64,000 nucleotides of DNA from Metaruminococcus_A gallistercoris (GCA_904394975.1 CAJFNQ010000023.1:1-64000); one strand, 5' to 3'. Shown: positions 49,673 to 59,355, counted from the first letter of the stretch. Made by a program: numbers and translations. The notes: generated by a model not told the origin, from the letters alone.

Positions 49673-52240
49673 ATGAAGCTTCTCGCCATTGACGGTAACA
49701 GCATTTTGAACCGTTCATTTTACGGGGTGAAGTTTTTAACCACGAAAGACGGCTTTTTTACAAACGCGCTGGTCGGTTTTTTGAATATTTTAATCAAGAT
49801 GCAAAACGAGCTTGCGCCGGACGCGGTCGCTGTTGCGTTTGATGTACACGCGCCCACCTTTCGCCACAAGCTGTTTGACGATTACAAAGGCACCCGCAAA
49901 GGAACGCCTGAAGAACTGCTGATGCAGATGCCGGTCGCAAAGGAGATCATCCGCGCGCTGGGTTACAAGGTCATTGAGCAGCCGGGCTATGAGGCGGACG
50001 ACATTGTCGGCACACTGGCGCGGATGTGTACCGAAGCGGGGGAACAATGCGTGATCGCCACCGGCGACCGCGACTGCCTGCAGCTCATCACCGATGAGGT
50101 CAGCGTGCGGCTTGCTACCACCCGCGAAGCCATCCTTTACACCCCGCAGAAATATTTTGACGAATACGGCGTTCAGCCAATCCAGCTCATCGACGTCAAA
50201 GCGCTGATGGGTGATTCTTCCGACAATATCCCCGGCGTAAAGGGGATTGGTGAAAAGACTGCGTTTTCGCTCATCCAGAAATACGGCACCATCGAGGCCA
50301 TTTACGCGGATGTAGACGCCATTGAGGCGACCCCGCGTGTGAAAAAACTGCTGGAAAGCGGAAAGGATTCCGCCTTTTTGAGCAAAACGCTCGCAACCAT
50401 CTGCTGTGAGGCGCCGATTGACGGGGAACTTTCCCATTATCTCCCCTCCGAGCGGGATGACGCAAAGCTCGCCGAGCTGTTTGAGCGGTACGAGATGCGT
50501 TCTTACCTGCAAAAGCTGCACATCGACCCGGGCGAAGAAACAAAACCCCAGATTGTGCTGGAAGCCGACGGACCGGAGCAGGTCGTCTGCGAGCCGGCGG
50601 TCGAAACGGTGCGTGCCGCGCTGGAACCCTGCGCGTCTGTTGATTTTCTGGCTGATTTTGACGAGAACGGCGGCATGAGTGGCCTTGCAATCACGGCGGG
50701 GGACACGGTGTTCTCCTTCCGCTTTCAGGCGGAGCAGGCGTTTTTTGAACTGGTCTGCGGCAGTGAAAAGCCTAAGCGCACCTTCGACGTGAAACCGGTC
50801 TACCGCTTCTGTATGGAGCGGGGAGCCGAGCTTTCCAATGTGCTGTTCGACGGCATGCTTGCCGCTTATCTGCTGGATGCCGGAGGCCGCAGTTATGACC
50901 TCGTCACACTGGCTAAGCAAAGCGGGATGAATCTGCCGCAGGTGGAGGAAGCATACCAGCCGGCGGCGGTACTGCCGGAACTTTGCACCCGAATGAAACG
51001 TCAGCTTTCCGAAGAGGGGATGCTCCGGCTGTTTGAAACGATTGAAATGCCGCTGGCACTGGTTCTGGCTTCTATGGAGTACGAAGGCTTCGCGGTGGAT
51101 ATGGACGGCATCAATCAGTTCGGCGAGATGCTTTCCGCCCAGATTGAGACCCTCCGCTCCTATATGATGGAGCTGGCCGGGGAAGAGTTTAACCCCAATT
51201 CCACCAAGGAACTCAACGTCATCCTGTTCGAGAAACTGAAACTGACCCCGAAAAAGAAAACCAAGAGCGGGTATTCGACCAATGTGGACGCGCTGGAAGC
51301 CATCCGCGGGGAACACGAGATCATCCCCACTCTGCTCGAGTACCGTAAGCTCAGCAAGCTCTATTCCACCTATGTGGTGGGCTTGCGCAAGGTGGTGGAT
51401 GCCGGGGGTAGGGTGCATTCCACCTTTAAGCAGACCGAGACCCGCACCGGGCGAATCAGCTCCACCGAACCGAATATGCAGAACATCCCCGCCCGCACCG
51501 AACTGGGCCGGCAGATGCGCCGGTTCTTTGTGGCGAAAGAGGGCTGTGTTCTGATTGACGCCGACTATTCCCAGATCGAGCTGCGCATTCTGGCGCATAT
51601 CGCGGACGACAAACGTATGATTGACGCGTTCAACAACGGCGCGGACATTCATGCCATCACCGCTTCTGAGGTGTTCGGCGTGCCGCCCGAGATGGTCACC
51701 CATGAGATGCGCACCCGTGCAAAAGCCATCAATTTCGGCATCGTTTACGGCATCAGCGCGTTTTCCCTTTCGCAGGATATTGGTGTTACCGTTGCGCAGG
51801 CATCCGATTATATCAAAAACTATCTGGCGACCTACAGCGGCGTTGACCGGTTTATGAAAGAGACGGTGGAACGTTCCAAAGAGCGCGGGTATGTGACCAC
51901 CATGTTCGGGCGCCGGAGGATTTTGGATGAACTGAAATCCCACAACAAAAACATCCGCAATTTCGGCGAGCGAGCCGCCATGAACGCTCCCATTCAGGGC
52001 ACCGCGGCAGATATCATCAAAATTGCCATGGTGCGGGTGTATGAACGGCTGAAGCGGGAGAAGATTGACGGCAAACTCATTTTGCAGGTGCACGATGAGT
52101 TGATTTTGGAAGTAAAGGAAGCCGATGCCGAGCGTGCAAAGCTCTGCTTAAAGGAAGAGATGGAGCATGCCGCCGAGTTGAAGGTTACGCTTACGGTGGA
52201 TGTTTCTTCCGGCAAAACCTGGTATGATGCGAAAGAGTAA
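49673..52240 (+). CDS. polA: DNA polymerase I
   Basis: An 855-residue repair and Okazaki-maturation polymerase. Residues 1-~290 are the 5'-3' exonuclease ('AIDGNSILNRSFYGV', 'YEADDIVGTLARMC', 'TGDRDCLQLI', 'LMGDSSDNIPGVKGIGEKT'). Residues ~300-460 are a degenerate 3'-5' exonuclease domain: where active enzymes have FDxET, this one reads 'VDFLADFDENGG', so proofreading is probably lost, as in many Gram-positive PolA. The polymerase has 'DADYSQIELRILAHIA' (motif A), 'RTRAKAINFGIVYGIS' (motif B) and 'LQVHDELILEV' (motif C). AAAGGGGTG precedes ATG 49673. Confidence 0.97.
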   Translation: MKLLAIDGNSILNRSFYGVKFLTTKDGFFTNALVGFLNILIKMQNELAPDAVAVAFDVHAPTFRHKLFDDYKGTRKGTPEELLMQMPVAKEIIRALGYKVIEQPGYEADDIVGTLARMCTEAGEQCVIATGDRDCLQLITDEVSVRLATTREAILYTPQKYFDEYGVQPIQLIDVKALMGDSSDNIPGVKGIGEKTAFSLIQKYGTIEAIYADVDAIEATPRVKKLLESGKDSAFLSKTLATICCEAPIDGELSHYLPSERDDAKLAELFERYEMRSYLQKLHIDPGEETKPQIVLEADGPEQVVCEPAVETVRAALEPCASVDFLADFDENGGMSGLAITAGDTVFSFRFQAEQAFFELVCGSEKPKRTFDVKPVYRFCMERGAELSNVLFDGMLAAYLLDAGGRSYDLVTLAKQSGMNLPQVEEAYQPAAVLPELCTRMKRQLSEEGMLRLFETIEMPLALVLASMEYEGFAVDMDGINQFGEMLSAQIETLRSYMMELAGEEFNPNSTKELNVILFEKLKLTPKKKTKSGYSTNVDALEAIRGEHEIIPTLLEYRKLSKLYSTYVVGLRKVVDAGGRVHSTFKQTETRTGRISSTEPNMQNIPARTELGRQMRRFFVAKEGCVLIDADYSQIELRILAHIADDKRMIDAFNNGADIHAITASEVFGVPPEMVTHEMRTRAKAINFGIVYGISAFSLSQDIGVTVAQASDYIKNYLATYSGVDRFMKETVERSKERGYVTTMFGRRRILDELKSHNKNIRNFGERAAMNAPIQGTAADIIKIAMVRVYERLKREKIDGKLILQVHDELILEVKEADAERAKLCLKEEMEHAAELKVTLTVDVSSGKTWYDAKE

Positions 52241-52267
52241 TAACCTTTCATCGGGAGGATGAGATCG

Positions 52268-52723
52268 ATGGCAGAAGAACAGACGAAACAGACCCTGCTG
52301 GTCGTTTGTACCGGCAATACCTGTCGCAGCCCCATGGCTGCTGCAGTTTTGAACGCTTACCTTGAAAAAGAAGGACTTTCCGAAACCTTTTGCGCCGCCA
52401 GTGCGGGCGTTGCCGCTTACGATGGGCAGCCTGCTTCCGAAAACGCTGTGAAAGCGGCGGCGGAGCAGGGACTCGACCTTTCCGGACACAAGGCACGGCG
52501 GATCACGCTGGAGGATGTTGCGGACGCGGCACATATTTTTGTCATGTCTGAACTGCATAAGGCGCTGCTTTCCGGGGCGGTGCCGGGGGCGGAGGAAAAA
52601 ATCACTGTCATGCAGGTGGAAGATCCGTTCGGCGGTGATCTTGACGTGTATCGCAGTTGTTTCAAACAGATGGCGGCGTTTTTTGAGCGGTATTTTAAGG
52701 AGCATCCTTTATGTGCGGAATAA
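52268..52723 (+). CDS. Low-molecular-weight protein-tyrosine/arginine phosphatase family
   Basis: A 151-residue phosphatase. The P-loop 'VVCTGNTCRSPMAAAVLN' (CxxxxCRS form, residue ~14) has the nucleophilic Cys and the Arg of C(X)5R, and 'VEDPFGGDLDVYRSC' near 120 provides the general-acid Asp. The second P-loop Cys and TGNTCRSPMA wording resemble YwlE-type arginine phosphatases, an inference. ATG 52268 is nine bases after GGGAGG. rimI overlaps its end by 13 bases. Confidence 0.9.
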   Translation: MAEEQTKQTLLVVCTGNTCRSPMAAAVLNAYLEKEGLSETFCAASAGVAAYDGQPASENAVKAAAEQGLDLSGHKARRITLEDVADAAHIFVMSELHKALLSGAVPGAEEKITVMQVEDPFGGDLDVYRSCFKQMAAFFERYFKEHPLCAE

Positions 52724-53166
52724 CCCTTCGTGAGTTGTGCCGGGAGGACTGCAAGACCCTCGCGGCGTTGGAAGCGCAGACGTTCAGCGACCCATGGAGT
52801 GAGCAGGCTTTTGAGGAAGAGCTTGGCTGTGAATGCAGCATTACTCTGGTCGCTGTGCGCGGCGAGAGGGTAGAAGGGTACTTAAATGCTCACCATGTGC
52901 TTGAAAACGTACACATCAACACCTTTTGCGTCCGTCCGGAAAGCCGACGGACAGGGGTGGGGCGCCTGTTGTTGCAGGAGCTTATCCGCCGTGCAGAACA
53001 GCTGGGCGGCGAAGAGATCACATTAGAAGTGCGGGCGGGCAACCGTGCGGCCTGTGGGCTTTACACATCTTCCGGCTTTCGAACGGTGGGTGTTCGCAAA
53101 CGGTTTTACCGCATGCCGGAAGAAGATGCGCTGATTATGAAAAAGGAGCTTGAAAAAGATGGCTAA
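52711..53166 (+). CDS. rimI: Ribosomal protein S18-alanine N-acetyltransferase
   Basis: A 151-residue GNAT enzyme acetylating the N-terminal Ala of S18. 'LEAQTFSDPWSEQAFEEEL' near residue 18 is the RimI hallmark, 'INTFCVRPESRRTGVGRLLLQ' near 70 the acetyl-CoA loop, and 'LEVRAGNRAACGLYTSSGFR' near 105 the C-terminal signature. It overlaps tsaD by eight bases, the usual rimI-tsaD pairing in Firmicutes; tsaB and tsaE are not in this window. Confidence 0.93.
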   Translation: MCGITLRELCREDCKTLAALEAQTFSDPWSEQAFEEELGCECSITLVAVRGERVEGYLNAHHVLENVHINTFCVRPESRRTGVGRLLLQELIRRAEQLGGEEITLEVRAGNRAACGLYTSSGFRTVGVRKRFYRMPEEDALIMKKELEKDG

Positions 53167-54202
53167 GATCCTTGGGATTGAATCCTCCTGCGATGAGACA
53201 GCCGCCGCCGTTGTGGAAGACGGCAGACATATCCTGTCCTCGGTGGTCGCTTCGCAGGTGGAAGAACATAAAAAATACGGCGGCGTTGTGCCGGAGATCG
53301 CCTCAAGACGGCATTGTGAGGACATTGTCGGCGTGGTGAACAGCGCCCTGGAGCAGGCGTCGCTGACCCTTGAGCAGATCGACGCGGTAGCGGTCACCTT
53401 CGCGCCGGGGCTCATCGGCGCGCTGCTAGTCGGGGTGAATTTTGCCAAAGGGCTCGCCATGGCTGCCGGCAAACCGCTGGTGCCGGTGCATCACCTTCGG
53501 GGGCACATTGCGGCGAACTATCTCGCCCACCCGGAACTGGAACCGCCTTTTCTTTGTCTGGTGGCGTCCGGCGGACACAGTCACATCATTGAGGTGAAAG
53601 ATTATACAAGCTTTCACGTCATCGGCCGCACACGGGACGATGCCGCCGGTGAGGCGTACGACAAAGCCGCGCGCGTGCTGGGGTTCCCGTATCCCGGCGG
53701 GGTGTATATGGACAAAGCGGCGGCGCTCGGTGACCCGAACGCGTTTCATCTGCCGCGGCCCCGCGTGGAGGGCTCCCCTTACGATTTCAGCTTTTCCGGT
53801 TTGAAGACAGCGGTCATCAACCTGGCCCATAACGCGGCCCAGAAAGGTCAGACACTTGACCCGAATGATCTCGCCGCCAGCTTTCAGAAAACGGTATGCG
53901 ATATTCTGGTCCCCCGTCTGATGGCGGCTGCCGAAGAATTCGGCTATGAGAAAATCGTTCTTGCAGGCGGGGTGTCCGCAAACTCCGGGTTGCGTGCCCG
54001 CACGGAAGAGGAATGCGTAAAACGCGGCTTTTCCTTCTGCGCGCCGCCGCTTTCCCTGTGTGGAGATAACGCGGCTATGATTGCCTCTCAGGGGTATTAT
54101 GAATGGAAGGCCGGCCATATGGCGGACATGAGCTTGAACGCGGTCGCGTCTCTTCCGGTGGATTTAGCGGATTTTACCAAAATCACTCAGAAAACCAAAT
54201 AA
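53159..54202 (+). CDS. tsaD: tRNA N6-adenosine threonylcarbamoyltransferase TsaD
   Basis: It transfers the threonylcarbamoyl group to A37 of ANN-decoding tRNAs, with TsaB and TsaE. The 347 residues have 'ILGIESSCDETAAAVVEDG' at the start, the iron-binding His pair in 'VPVHHLRGHIAANYL' near residue 109, 'LVASGGHSHI' near 134 and 'LAGGVSANSGLRAR' near 268. ATG 53159 follows AAAGGAG; the upstream TTG 53150 is weaker. Confidence 0.97.
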   Translation: MAKILGIESSCDETAAAVVEDGRHILSSVVASQVEEHKKYGGVVPEIASRRHCEDIVGVVNSALEQASLTLEQIDAVAVTFAPGLIGALLVGVNFAKGLAMAAGKPLVPVHHLRGHIAANYLAHPELEPPFLCLVASGGHSHIIEVKDYTSFHVIGRTRDDAAGEAYDKAARVLGFPYPGGVYMDKAAALGDPNAFHLPRPRVEGSPYDFSFSGLKTAVINLAHNAAQKGQTLDPNDLAASFQKTVCDILVPRLMAAAEEFGYEKIVLAGGVSANSGLRARTEEECVKRGFSFCAPPLSLCGDNAAMIASQGYYEWKAGHMADMSLNAVASLPVDLADFTKITQKTK

Positions 54203-54257
54203 AACCTCGACAGGTTGCAAGGATTATGAAATTTGTTGAAATTTTAACGACTTCGCC

Positions 54258-54286
54258 TTGCAAATTGACGTAATTTGGGATATACT
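54258..54286 (+). promoter_or_regulatory. Promoter of pckG
   Basis: TTGCAA (54258-54263), a 17-nt spacer and TATACT (54281-54286), 54 bases before the start codon. Confidence 0.78.
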
Positions 54287-54340
54287 TATAGCAGTGAAAA
54301 TTTTCATTTTTCATTAATTTCTTGGAAAGGGGACCCCCAA

Positions 54341-56113
54341 ATGCTGACGAATAATAAAAACGTACTCAAATGGGTCGACGAAATGGTTGCGCTCTGCAAA
54401 CCGGATAAAGTTGTCTGGATTGACGGCAGCGAGGAACAGCTCAATGAGCTGCGCGCTGAAGCGACCAAAACCGGTGAAATGATGCCGCTCAACCAGGAAG
54501 AGCTTCCGGGTTGTTATCTGCATAGAACTGTTCCGAACGACGTTGCCCGTGTTGAGGACAGAACCTTTATCTGCACCAGAAAAGAAGAGGACGCAGGCCC
54601 GATCAACAACTGGTGTGATCCGAAAGAAATGTACGCAAAACTCACCCCGATGTATGACGGCGTTATGAAAGGCCGCACCATGTACGTTATTCCGTACTCC
54701 ATGGGCCCGATCGGTTCTCCGCTCGCTAAAGTTGGTGTTGAGCTGACCGACTCCATCTATGTTGTTCTCAACATGGATATCATGACCCGTATGGGCAAGG
54801 CTGCTTTTGAAAACCTTGGCGATACTTCTGACGACTTTGTACGCGGTCTCCATTCCAAAGCGGATGTCGATCCGGAGAAACGTTACATCGTTCACTTCCC
54901 GGAGGATAACACCATCTGGTCCATCAACTCCGGTTACGGCGGAAACGTTCTGCTCGGTAAAAAATGCTTCGCGCTCCGTATTGCTTCTTATCAGGGCAAG
55001 AACGAGGGCTGGATGGCTGAGCATATGCTCATCCTCGGCATTGAGAATCCGCAGGGCGAGGTAAAATACATCTCCGCTGCATTCCCGTCTGCTTGCGGTA
55101 AGACCAACCTGGCAATGCTCATCCCGCCGAAGGTCTATGCAGACAAAGGCTATAAAGTATGGTGTGTCGGCGACGATATCGCTTGGATGAGACAGGGTGC
55201 GGATGGCAGACTGTACGCCATCAACCCGGAGAACGGCTTCTTCGGTGTTGCACCGGGTACCAACGCGAAATCCAACCCGAATGCGCTTGAATCCACCAAG
55301 AAGAACACCATCTTCACCAACGTTGCTTTGAACCTTGACACCAACACCGTTTGGTGGGAAGGCCTTGATAAAAATCCGCCGGAGCATGCGCTTGACTGGA
55401 AGGGCAATCCGTGGAACGGCAAAGAGTCCACAGAGAAAGGTGCTCATCCGAACAGCCGCTTTACTGCTCCTGCGAAAAACTGCCCGTGCATCAGCCCGGA
55501 ATTCGACAACCCGAACGGTGTGCCGATCTCCGCTATGATCTTTGGCGGACGCCGCGCGAAAACTGCTCCGCTGGTTTACCAGTCCTTTGACTGGACCCAC
55601 GGTGTATTCGTTGGCTCTACCATGGCTTCCGAGACCACCGCTGCTGCGACCGGTGCGGTCGGCGTTGTTCGTCGTGACCCGATGGCGATGCGTCCGTTCT
55701 GCGGTTACCACATGGGTGACTACTTCCAGCACTGGCTCGATATGGGCAAGAAGCTGGGCGACAAAGCTCCGAAGATCTTCAACGTCAACTGGTTCCGTAC
55801 CGATGACGAAGGTCACTTCATCTGGCCGGGCTTTGGTGACAATATGCGTGTCCTGATGTGGATCCTCGACCGTTGCGAAGGCAAAGCGGATGCGGTTGAG
55901 ACTGCAATCGGTTATGAGCCGAAACCGGAAGACATCAACGTGGAAGGCCTTGAAATCGGCACCGACGTTGTTGCTGACCTGCTCAGCGTTGACAAAGACC
56001 TCTGGAAAGAAGAAGCAGAAGGCATTCGTGAGTTCTACAAACAGTTTGGTGACAGACTGCCGAAAGAACTTGCTGATCAGCTGGATGCTCTTGAGGAACG
56101 TCTCAACAAATAA
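54341..56113 (+). CDS. pckG: Phosphoenolpyruvate carboxykinase (GTP)
   Basis: It interconverts oxaloacetate and PEP with GTP/GDP; in fermenters it often works toward oxaloacetate. The 590-residue GTP type shows 'MYVIPYSMGPIGSPLAKVG' near 115, the kinase-1a loop 'AAFPSACGKTNLAMLIPP' near 248 (with the hyper-reactive Cys of GTP-PEPCK) and 'FGGRRAKTAPLVYQSFDW' near 405. Codon choice is uniform with many CCG/GGT/CTC codons, as in highly expressed genes. ATG 54341 follows GAAAGGGGA. Confidence 0.97.
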   Translation: MLTNNKNVLKWVDEMVALCKPDKVVWIDGSEEQLNELRAEATKTGEMMPLNQEELPGCYLHRTVPNDVARVEDRTFICTRKEEDAGPINNWCDPKEMYAKLTPMYDGVMKGRTMYVIPYSMGPIGSPLAKVGVELTDSIYVVLNMDIMTRMGKAAFENLGDTSDDFVRGLHSKADVDPEKRYIVHFPEDNTIWSINSGYGGNVLLGKKCFALRIASYQGKNEGWMAEHMLILGIENPQGEVKYISAAFPSACGKTNLAMLIPPKVYADKGYKVWCVGDDIAWMRQGADGRLYAINPENGFFGVAPGTNAKSNPNALESTKKNTIFTNVALNLDTNTVWWEGLDKNPPEHALDWKGNPWNGKESTEKGAHPNSRFTAPAKNCPCISPEFDNPNGVPISAMIFGGRRAKTAPLVYQSFDWTHGVFVGSTMASETTAAATGAVGVVRRDPMAMRPFCGYHMGDYFQHWLDMGKKLGDKAPKIFNVNWFRTDDEGHFIWPGFGDNMRVLMWILDRCEGKADAVETAIGYEPKPEDINVEGLEIGTDVVADLLSVDKDLWKEEAEGIREFYKQFGDRLPKELADQLDALEERLNK

Positions 56114-56126
56114 GCAGTAATTGCGT

Positions 56127-56168
56127 TTAATACCGGTACAGCGTTGCTGTACCGGTATTTGTTTTCTT
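56127..56168 (+). terminator. Terminator of pckG
   Basis: AATACCGGTACAGC (56129-56142), GTT, GCTGTACCGGTATT (56146-56159), then TGTTTTCTTT. Confidence 0.9.
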
Positions 56169-56193
56169 TGAAAGACGAGGAAGGAGTTCTGCT

Positions 56194-56727
56194 GTGAAAA
56201 TTGCGATTTTTGGTTACAGCGGCGCAGGCAAATCCACGCTGGCAAAAATACTCTCCGAACATTATCATTGCCAGACTCTGTTTCTGGATCAGATCCAGTT
56301 TATGCCCGGCTGGAAGGAACGGGACAAAACCGAAGCGCGGCAGATTGTCCAGCGGTTTTTAAATGAAAACCAGAGTTGGGTCATTGAGGGGAATTATCCG
56401 TCCTTTTGTCAGGAGGAGCGGCTGGAACAGGCGGACCAGATTATTTGTCTTAAATTTAACCGATTTACCTGTTTTCGGCGTGCTTATCGCCGGTTCTGCA
56501 GCAACGAAGGTCAGGTGCGTGACAGCATGGCCCCGGGATGTAAGGAGAAATTTGATTTTGAATTTGCCAAATGGATTCTGCGCGACGGCCGCAACCGCAA
56601 ATGCAGGCGATATTATCATGCAATCATCCACCAGTATCCTCAGAAAACAAAGGTGCTCAAAAATCAGAGACAGGTCGATGCTTACCTTTCGGCACTTGGG
56701 ATTCAGCCCCATCGCTGTAAACCTTAA
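56194..56727 (+). CDS. P-loop kinase-like protein (FlaR/topology-modulation type)
   Basis: A 177-residue NTP-binding protein starting from GTG 56194 after AGGAAGGA. The Walker A is 'AIFGYSGAGKSTLAKILSEHY' at residues 4-17, followed by 'LFLDQIQFMPGW' near 30 and 'WVIEGNYPSF' near 64, the pattern of the FlaR / adenylate-kinase-related group. Despite the historic name, these are probably small-molecule kinases; no substrate can be named. Confidence 0.82.
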   Translation: MKIAIFGYSGAGKSTLAKILSEHYHCQTLFLDQIQFMPGWKERDKTEARQIVQRFLNENQSWVIEGNYPSFCQEERLEQADQIICLKFNRFTCFRRAYRRFCSNEGQVRDSMAPGCKEKFDFEFAKWILRDGRNRKCRRYYHAIIHQYPQKTKVLKNQRQVDAYLSALGIQPHRCKP

Positions 56728-56821
56728 TACGTCAGCCGTTTTTGTTTTTGGCTTTTGCCCGATTTAATGGGTTGACTTTTGTTTTCTGCCATTATCGTCT
56801 CCAGACCGTTTACGAAAGCAA

Positions 56822-56857
56822 CAAAAAAAGAGGTGCTCTCAATGCACCTCTTTTTTG
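56822..56857. terminator. Bidirectional terminator
   Basis: Seven A then GAGGTGC (56830-56836), and GCACCTC (56844-56850) then six T; shared by the kinase gene and the convergent PdaA-like gene. Confidence 0.9.
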
Positions 56858-57799
56858 TTATGCGAGAGCTTTGAGTGTATATCCGTTCGCTCTCATATCG
56901 TCAATCAGATCGCCTAAAATTTCGGCGTTATCTTTGGAAACAGCGTGGAGCAGGTAAATCGCTCCTTCGTGTTCAGCCGCGGTGGTTTTTTCAAACGCGG
57001 CTTCGGCGCCCATCTGGTTGTCTGGGTCCCAGTCTTCATACGCGTAGCTCCAGAAAACCGATTTATAGCCCAGCTGCTGGGTAAGCGCCAGTGTCTGTTC
57101 AGAAAACTCACCCATCGGCGGGCGGAACAGGGTCATTTCATAAGAGAAATTTTCTTTTACATAATCATGCAGCTTTAAAATTTCGTCCGCCGCTTCTTCT
57201 ACGTCAATCGTGGGCATGGACGGATGGGACCAGCTGTGGTTTCCCACAACGTGCCCTTCCTGAATCATGCGTTTAACCAGATCCGGGTTGCGGTCGCAGT
57301 AGTCATATGTTACGAAAAAAACGGCACTAACTTCCTTTTCTTTTAAGGTATCCAGAATTTGCGAAGTATAGCCGTTTTCATATCCTTCGTCAAAGGTCAG
57401 GTAGATGTTTTTTTCCTGTTCCCCGATAAAATAGGCGTCGTAATCTCCATAGAGGCCCTGATATTGCAAACAGCCGGTCGGACGGTTTGTTTCATCCACA
57501 TTTTTCCCTTGTCCCCAGCATTTTTTGGTGTTGTCCAGACAGGAAAGTGCTTCTACATCGATCTCAGCCGGCTGAGTATTAGCCGGCTGGGAATCGGAAT
57601 CGGTAGAACTGCTGTGGGATTCGCTGGATTCGCTGGATTTGTCTGAACTTGGCATCATATCGCTCAAGCCGTCGCTGATCTCGTCAGAGATGGTGTCAGA
57701 ACTGGATGTGCTGCTGTCAATGTTGCCATCCGGGTTGTTACAGCCGGTAAAGCAAAGGCAGAGTGCAAAAATGAAGCCAACGATCAAGAACTTTTTCAT
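56858..57799 (-). CDS. pdaA: PdaA-like polysaccharide deacetylase lipoprotein
   Basis: A 313-residue lipoprotein: signal 'MKKFLIVGFIFALCLCFTGC' ends in a lipobox Cys at residue 20. A long Ser/Asp-rich linker (to ~80) spaces it from the membrane. The NodB domain has 'YLTFDEGYENGYTSQ' (near 132, TFDxGYE as in PdaA), 'GNHSWSHPSMPT' (near 187, HxxxH metal site) and 'LFRPPMGEFSEQT' (near 225). PdaA removes acetyl groups from MurNAc for muramic-delta-lactam formation in spore cortex, fitting a sporulating host. A secreted NodB enzyme of other substrate is the alternative. Confidence 0.88.
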   Translation of the reverse strand: MKKFLIVGFIFALCLCFTGCNNPDGNIDSSTSSSDTISDEISDGLSDMMPSSDKSSESSESHSSSTDSDSQPANTQPAEIDVEALSCLDNTKKCWGQGKNVDETNRPTGCLQYQGLYGDYDAYFIGEQEKNIYLTFDEGYENGYTSQILDTLKEKEVSAVFFVTYDYCDRNPDLVKRMIQEGHVVGNHSWSHPSMPTIDVEEAADEILKLHDYVKENFSYEMTLFRPPMGEFSEQTLALTQQLGYKSVFWSYAYEDWDPDNQMGAEAAFEKTTAAEHEGAIYLLHAVSKDNAEILGDLIDDMRANGYTLKALA

Positions 57800-57940
57800 A
57801 ACTTGTGACCTCCAATTTTAGTACGGCATATCTGCCGCATTTTTATTCTGCACTTTTTTGCGTGGATTATGACATTTTTGTAAATTGGAAGGATTTTTTT
57901 CTGTTTCTTTCCCATACTACTGAAAAAAGGGGGAAAAAAG

Positions 57941-59227
57941 ATGAAGCAGGATTTTAACATGAAAACCATTTGCGGAAGGGAAATTTTGGATTCGCGCGGC
58001 AATCCCACCGTTTGCGCGACGGTGGTGCTGGAAAACGGCGTCAGCGCTTCTGCCGCAGTGCCGTCCGGCGCTTCCACCGGAATGTTTGAAGCGTGTGAAC
58101 TGCGCGATGGTGACTCCGGGCGTTATCTGGGAAAAGGCGTTCTTAAAGCGGTTTCGCATATCAACAATGAGATTGCGCAGGCGCTCACCGGAAAATGTGT
58201 GCTCGACCAGCAGGAAAACGATAACATCATGCTGGCGCTTGACGGAACGGAAAACAAAAAAGCGCTTGGCGCCAATGCGATTCTCGCTGTCTCCCTTGCG
58301 ATGGCGAAAGCTGGTGCCGCTGCTGTGGGATTGCCGCTCTACCGGTACATCGGCGGTGTTTCGGCAGACCTGTTGCCGGTGCCGATGATGAATATCTTAA
58401 ACGGCGGCGCCCACGCGAAAAACAACATTGACATTCAGGAATTTATGATCATGCCGGTTGGCGCCTGCTGTTTTTCGGAAGGATTGCGGATGTGTGCTGA
58501 AATCTTTCATCAGCTTGGAAAAAACCTTGCGGCCGCCGGGCTTTCCACTTCGGTGGGCGATGAGGGCGGTTACGCGCCGAACCTGGAGAGCGACGAACAG
58601 GCGATCGGGCTTTTGATGGATGCCATCACCGCTGCGGGATATCAGCCGAATACCGATGTGAAAATCGCGCTGGATGCCGCCGCGAGCGAATGGTATCAGG
58701 ACGGGCACTACCGTTTCCCGAAAAAAGGCACCCGGATCACACAGGAGGAATTGATATCCTATTTCGCCGACCTTTGCGCCCGTTATCCGATCGTTTCGCT
58801 GGAAGACCCACTTGCGGAAGAAGATTTTACCGGGTTTGAAGAAATCACCAAACGAATTGGCGGCAGTACCCAGATCGTCGGAGACGACCTATTTGTTACT
58901 AATGTCAAACGGCTCCAGAAAGGGATCGATGCCAAAGCGGGCAACGCGATCCTCATCAAGCCGAACCAAATCGGCTCACTCACCGAAACCATTGCGGCGG
59001 TGCGTCTTGCTCAGCAGAACGGGTACCGCGCCGTCATGTCCCACCGGAGCGGTGAAACTGAGGATACCACCATTGCGGACCTTGCCGTTGCGCTCGGGAC
59101 CGGGCAGATCAAGACCGGGGCGCCGTCACGCAGCGAGCGGGTTGCAAAGTACAATCGTTTGCTTGAAATTGAAGCAGAACTGGGCAGCGGCGCGCGTTAT
59201 CTCGGTGGAGCCGCATTGGGAAAATAG
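57941..59227 (+). CDS. eno: Enolase
   Basis: Interconverts 2-phosphoglycerate and PEP. The 428 residues contain 'REILDSRGNPTVCATVVLE', 'SGASTGMFEACELRDGD' near 47, catalytic Glu in 'EDPLAEEDF' near 288, Lys in 'AILIKPNQIGSLTET' near 337 and 'VMSHRSGETEDTTIADLAV' near 365. ATG 57941 follows AAAAGGGGGGAAA; a second ATG lies at 57959. It is not linked to other glycolytic genes here, though gap lies 1.5 kb on. Confidence 0.97.
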   Translation: MKQDFNMKTICGREILDSRGNPTVCATVVLENGVSASAAVPSGASTGMFEACELRDGDSGRYLGKGVLKAVSHINNEIAQALTGKCVLDQQENDNIMLALDGTENKKALGANAILAVSLAMAKAGAAAVGLPLYRYIGGVSADLLPVPMMNILNGGAHAKNNIDIQEFMIMPVGACCFSEGLRMCAEIFHQLGKNLAAAGLSTSVGDEGGYAPNLESDEQAIGLLMDAITAAGYQPNTDVKIALDAAASEWYQDGHYRFPKKGTRITQEELISYFADLCARYPIVSLEDPLAEEDFTGFEEITKRIGGSTQIVGDDLFVTNVKRLQKGIDAKAGNAILIKPNQIGSLTETIAAVRLAQQNGYRAVMSHRSGETEDTTIADLAVALGTGQIKTGAPSRSERVAKYNRLLEIEAELGSGARYLGGAALGK

Positions 59228-59252
59228 ATTTAAGGCATTTAATGATTGCAGT

Positions 59253-59290
59253 AAAAAAGCTCCGTCAGAAAAGACGGAGCTTTTTTTCTT
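59253..59290. terminator. Terminator of eno
   Basis: AAAAAAGCTCCGTC (59253-59266), AGAAAA, GACGGAGCTTTTTT (59273-59286), then T-rich sequence. Confidence 0.93.
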
Positions 59291-59355
59291 TTTCAGTTGG
59301 TGTATGAAGGCCGAGGGGTTAAATTGTTGAAATGGTCGGCGCGTTCAGCCCGGCG

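Noticed and set aside
49790..52093. 767-codon open frame antisense to polA
   Set aside because: Shadow frame; polA is complete on the other strand with all motifs.
54314..56245. 643-codon open frame antisense to pckG
   Set aside because: Shadow of a highly expressed gene; no start signals and no recognisable domain.
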